Source: Bryobacterales bacterium
Lineage (GTDB): Bacteria; Acidobacteriota; Terriglobia; Bryobacterales; Bryobacteraceae
DNA length: 6,580 nt
Direction of reading: 5' to 3'
Assembly: GCA_003139735.1 (NCBI GenBank)
Contig: PLGA01000350.1
Span: 1-6,580 of the forward strand
Shown here: positions 5,192-6,580 of the stretch, in pieces
Position numbering within the stretch: position 1 is the first letter of the stretch
Layout: each line of letters starts with the position of its first letter
Notes under the pieces: generated by a model
Databases searched by the model: none
What the model was told of the DNA's origin: nothing
What the model saw: only the letters and a program-made list of their open reading frames with translations
Program-made: the position numbers and the translations under genes

Positions 5192-6286
5192 ATGGGGTCC
5201 TCGCCTCGGATTCCGGAACTCGATGGGCTGCGCGGCCTGGCCATCCTCGCCGTGATGCTGTACCACTACGCTCCGCAAACCGGAGCTTTGCGTTTCCTGG
5301 CGCCGGTTCTGGTGACGGGCTGGATCGGCGTGGATCTCTTCTTCGTCTTGAGCGGATACCTGATTACCGGAATTCTGCTCGATTCCGTGGGGAGGCCGGG
5401 ATACTATCGGAACTTCATCGTCCGCCGCGCCCTGCGGATTCTGCCGGCGTATTATGCCTGCTTGTTCTTATGCGGCATGGTGACGTACTACCCCGCCTAT
5501 GCCTTCGACTGGAAGGACTTCCTGCACGCCACCGGCTGGTATTTCCTCTACTTCGGCAACGTAAAGGAGTTTCTCGAGAATCAATGGCCGCGCATGGCCC
5601 TGCTGACGCCTCTGTGGTCCTTGCAGGTGGAGGAGCAGTTTTACCTGTTCTTCCCACTGCTGGTATGGGCGCTGCGGCGGCAGACCCTGGCGAAGGCGCT
5701 GGCCGGCGCGGCCGTGGCGGCCCTGGCGATTCGGGTCGCCCTGACGGTTGCGATGCCGTCGAACCTGCTTGGCGTCTACGTGCTGACCCCGTGCCGGATG
5801 GACGCGCTGGCGATGGGCGGATTGATCGCCATCGCCATACGCGAGCGGCCGGAGTGGCTGCGGAAAAGTTGGATCGGGTGGGGCGCGGCTTTTTTCGCGG
5901 CGGTGTTCGCGGCGGTCTGGGAATTGGCGGGTAACAGTCCCTGGAGCGTCGCGATGCGCACCATCGGATTCACCGCGGTCGACCTGGCCTTCGCCGGCCT
6001 GCTGGCGACGCTTGTCGGGCGGCGCCCGCCAATCCTGCTGGCGCTGTTTCGCGCGCGGGTGCTGGTCTGGCTGGGAACCATCTCCTACGGAGTTTACCTG
6101 TTGCACGTGATGGCGCCGAAGGGGGCTCACGTTCTGCTCGACCCGCTGGTGAAGCTCCCCCCGCAAGGTTCTGCGGATCTCTTCCTGTCGCTAGGGGCCT
6201 CGGTGTGCGCCGCATGGCTCTCCTGGTCGTTTTTCGAACGGCCCATCCTGAAATGGAAAGAGCGGCTCACGGCGGACCACTCATGA
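5192..6286 (+). CDS. Acyltransferase 3 family membrane protein (OafA/YrhL type)
   Basis: A 364-residue integral membrane acyltransferase. The family transfers acetyl or other short acyl groups from the cytoplasm onto sugars of O-antigen, exopolysaccharide, peptidoglycan or small molecules outside. Seen: the N-terminal signature IPELDGLRGLAIL (7-19) with H25 in LYHY, GVDLFFVLSGYLIT (46-59), the RR pair at 78-79 in IVRRALRILPAYY, WSLQVEEQFYLFFP (142-155), GTISYGVYLLH (295-305) and a final segment with SFFERP (346-351). I estimate ten or eleven hydrophobic helices spread over the whole length. The protein has the core transmembrane domain only; there is no C-terminal SGNH domain, and the usual size for such a form is about 350-400 residues. 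The start is ATG directly before the signature; no Shine-Dalgarno sequence is visible. No glycan biosynthesis genes adjoin it, so the substrate cannot be told. The stop overlaps an ATG (ATGA). Confidence 0.93.
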   Translation: MGSSPRIPELDGLRGLAILAVMLYHYAPQTGALRFLAPVLVTGWIGVDLFFVLSGYLITGILLDSVGRPGYYRNFIVRRALRILPAYYACLFLCGMVTYYPAYAFDWKDFLHATGWYFLYFGNVKEFLENQWPRMALLTPLWSLQVEEQFYLFFPLLVWALRRQTLAKALAGAAVAALAIRVALTVAMPSNLLGVYVLTPCRMDALAMGGLIAIAIRERPEWLRKSWIGWGAAFFAAVFAAVWELAGNSPWSVAMRTIGFTAVDLAFAGLLATLVGRRPPILLALFRARVLVWLGTISYGVYLLHVMAPKGAHVLLDPLVKLPPQGSADLFLSLGASVCAAWLSWSFFERPILKWKERLTADHS

Positions 6287-6369
6287 ATCTCCCAAAGGTC
6301 GCGTCGAGCGAGATTGTCCGCGGCATCAACCGGCTCCCTAGATCGATGGCCGCAGATGAACGCCGATGA
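6283..6369 (+). CDS. Possible 28-residue ORF overlapping the acyltransferase stop
   Basis: The acyltransferase stop TGA overlaps an ATG as ATGA, the usual form of translational coupling. The frame opened there encodes 28 residues (MNLPKVASSEIVRGINRLPR then SMAADERR) and ends inside an iterated repeat. No domain is recognisable. It may be chance, or the remnant of a longer gene whose end was replaced by the repeat. Confidence 0.15.
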   Translation: MNLPKVASSEIVRGINRLPRSMAADERR

Positions 6370-6380
6370 ACGCGGATTGA
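6349..6380. repeat. Iterated GATGAACGC-type repeat
   Basis: The stretch contains GATGAACGC at 6355-6363 and again at 6365-6373, then GGATTGA as a decayed third copy, so the period is 10 nt. I recall closely similar iterations (written from the other strand as GCGTTCATC) scattered in intergenic DNA of many unrelated bacteria. That is memory, not a search. Confidence 0.55.
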
Positions 6381-6400
6381 AAAACAACCTGCTCGTGTAG

Positions 6401-6421
6401 TGTCCAGGAAATCACTGGACA
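6401..6421. repeat. Inverted repeat TGTCCAG-N7-CTGGACA
   Basis: A perfect 7-bp inverted repeat (6401-6407 and 6415-6421) around GAAATCA. No T-run follows on either strand. It could be a protein-binding site, a hairpin in the acyltransferase 3' UTR, or the edge of a repeat element that fills the rest of the window. Confidence 0.6.
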
Positions 6422-6441
6422 AGCGGCCTTGGTGGGGCGGA

Positions 6442-6467
6442 CCCCCCGGGGGGGGCCCTCTGGGCCC
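6442..6467. repeat. C6G8 tract with duplicated GGGCCC
   Basis: Six C are followed by eight G (6442-6455), then GGGCCC appears twice, at 6453-6458 and 6462-6467, separated by TCT. The tract is strongly self-complementary, lies after a GGTGGGGCGG stretch, and is prone to slippage and to read errors. Confidence 0.7.
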
Positions 6468-6505
6468 GCATAGGCATTAAGATAAGCCGATTCCGACCCG
6501 TGGCG

Positions 6506-6521
6506 CAAGCCGCCAGGCTTG
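6506..6521. repeat. Hairpin CAAGCC-GCCA-GGCTTG
   Basis: A perfect 6-bp stem with a 4-nt loop, 3 nt before a second, longer hairpin. Together they look like a paired palindromic unit. Confidence 0.6.
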
Positions 6522-6524
6522 CAG

Positions 6525-6547
6525 AGTCGGCTGTCGAGCCGACTTTT
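6525..6547 (+). terminator. Terminator-like hairpin at the right end
   Basis: AGTCGGCT (6525-6532) pairs with AGCCGACT (6537-6544) around the tetraloop GTCG, followed by four T (6544-6547). The T-run is short. It could end acyltransferase transcription 240 nt after the stop, or be part of a dispersed repeat. GAGTCG at 6524-6529 could instead pair with CGACTC at 6560-6565, so two folds compete. Confidence 0.45.
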
Positions 6548-6580
6548 CAAAGGCTGAGACGACTCTCGGCGGGCGCGGCC

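Larger units (their letters stand above)
6287..6580. other. Gene-poor, repeat-rich right end
   Basis: Apart from the doubtful 28-codon ORF I see no gene in these 294 bp. Open frames on the minus strand are Arg/Gly/Pro-rich shadows. The stretch holds an iterated GATGAACGC motif, an inverted repeat, a C6G8 tract and two further hairpins, each listed separately. The density of folded structure suggests one or more dispersed intergenic repeat elements. Confidence 0.6.

Noticed and set aside
6399..6580. An insertion sequence end
   Set aside because: No transposase frame and no matching second terminal repeat or target duplication are visible in the window.

Overview
The window is GC-rich double-stranded bacterial chromosome, densely coding in its first 85 percent, and it reads as an ordinary housekeeping and envelope neighbourhood. 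I favour Acidobacteriota, in the Solibacter/Bryobacter direction. This is an inference from four things: the two-domain ConA-like plus TolB-type propeller protein, frequent GTG and TTG starts, the stand-alone MoeA-like protein, and repeat-rich intergenic DNA. There is no rRNA or other marker to confirm it.

Layout. The left half is on the minus strand. A secreted TolB-like beta-propeller protein (3556 to 1976) is followed 60 nt later by the elongation-specific transpeptidase PBP2 (1915 to beyond the left edge, 638 residues seen, no stop). The PBP2 reading frame runs into a heptanucleotide tandem repeat at the edge. A 543-bp divergent gap (3557-4099) holds a possible 56-residue protein, a palindrome, a G/C hairpin and an inverted repeat. 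The right half is on the plus strand: a MoeA-like molybdopterin-binding protein (4100-5074), a clear intrinsic terminator (5132-5164), and a membrane acyltransferase of the OafA/YrhL type (5192-6286). The last 290 bp hold no convincing gene. They carry a short iterated repeat and four inverted repeats, the last of them terminator-like.

How the genes relate. Three of the four main products belong to the envelope: PBP2 cross-links side-wall peptidoglycan, the propeller protein is exported, and the acyltransferase probably acylates a surface glycan. The MoeA-like protein is cytoplasmic and belongs to molybdenum cofactor handling; no molybdoenzyme lies in the window. The two minus-strand genes could share a transcript. 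The two plus-strand genes are separated by a terminator, so the acyltransferase should have its own promoter. I see no defence system, CRISPR array, tRNA, rRNA, transposase or phage gene. The most interesting signals are small: the frame-cycling repeat in the PBP2 tail, two starts that look leaderless, the inverted repeat before the MoeA-like gene, and the hairpin cluster at the right end.
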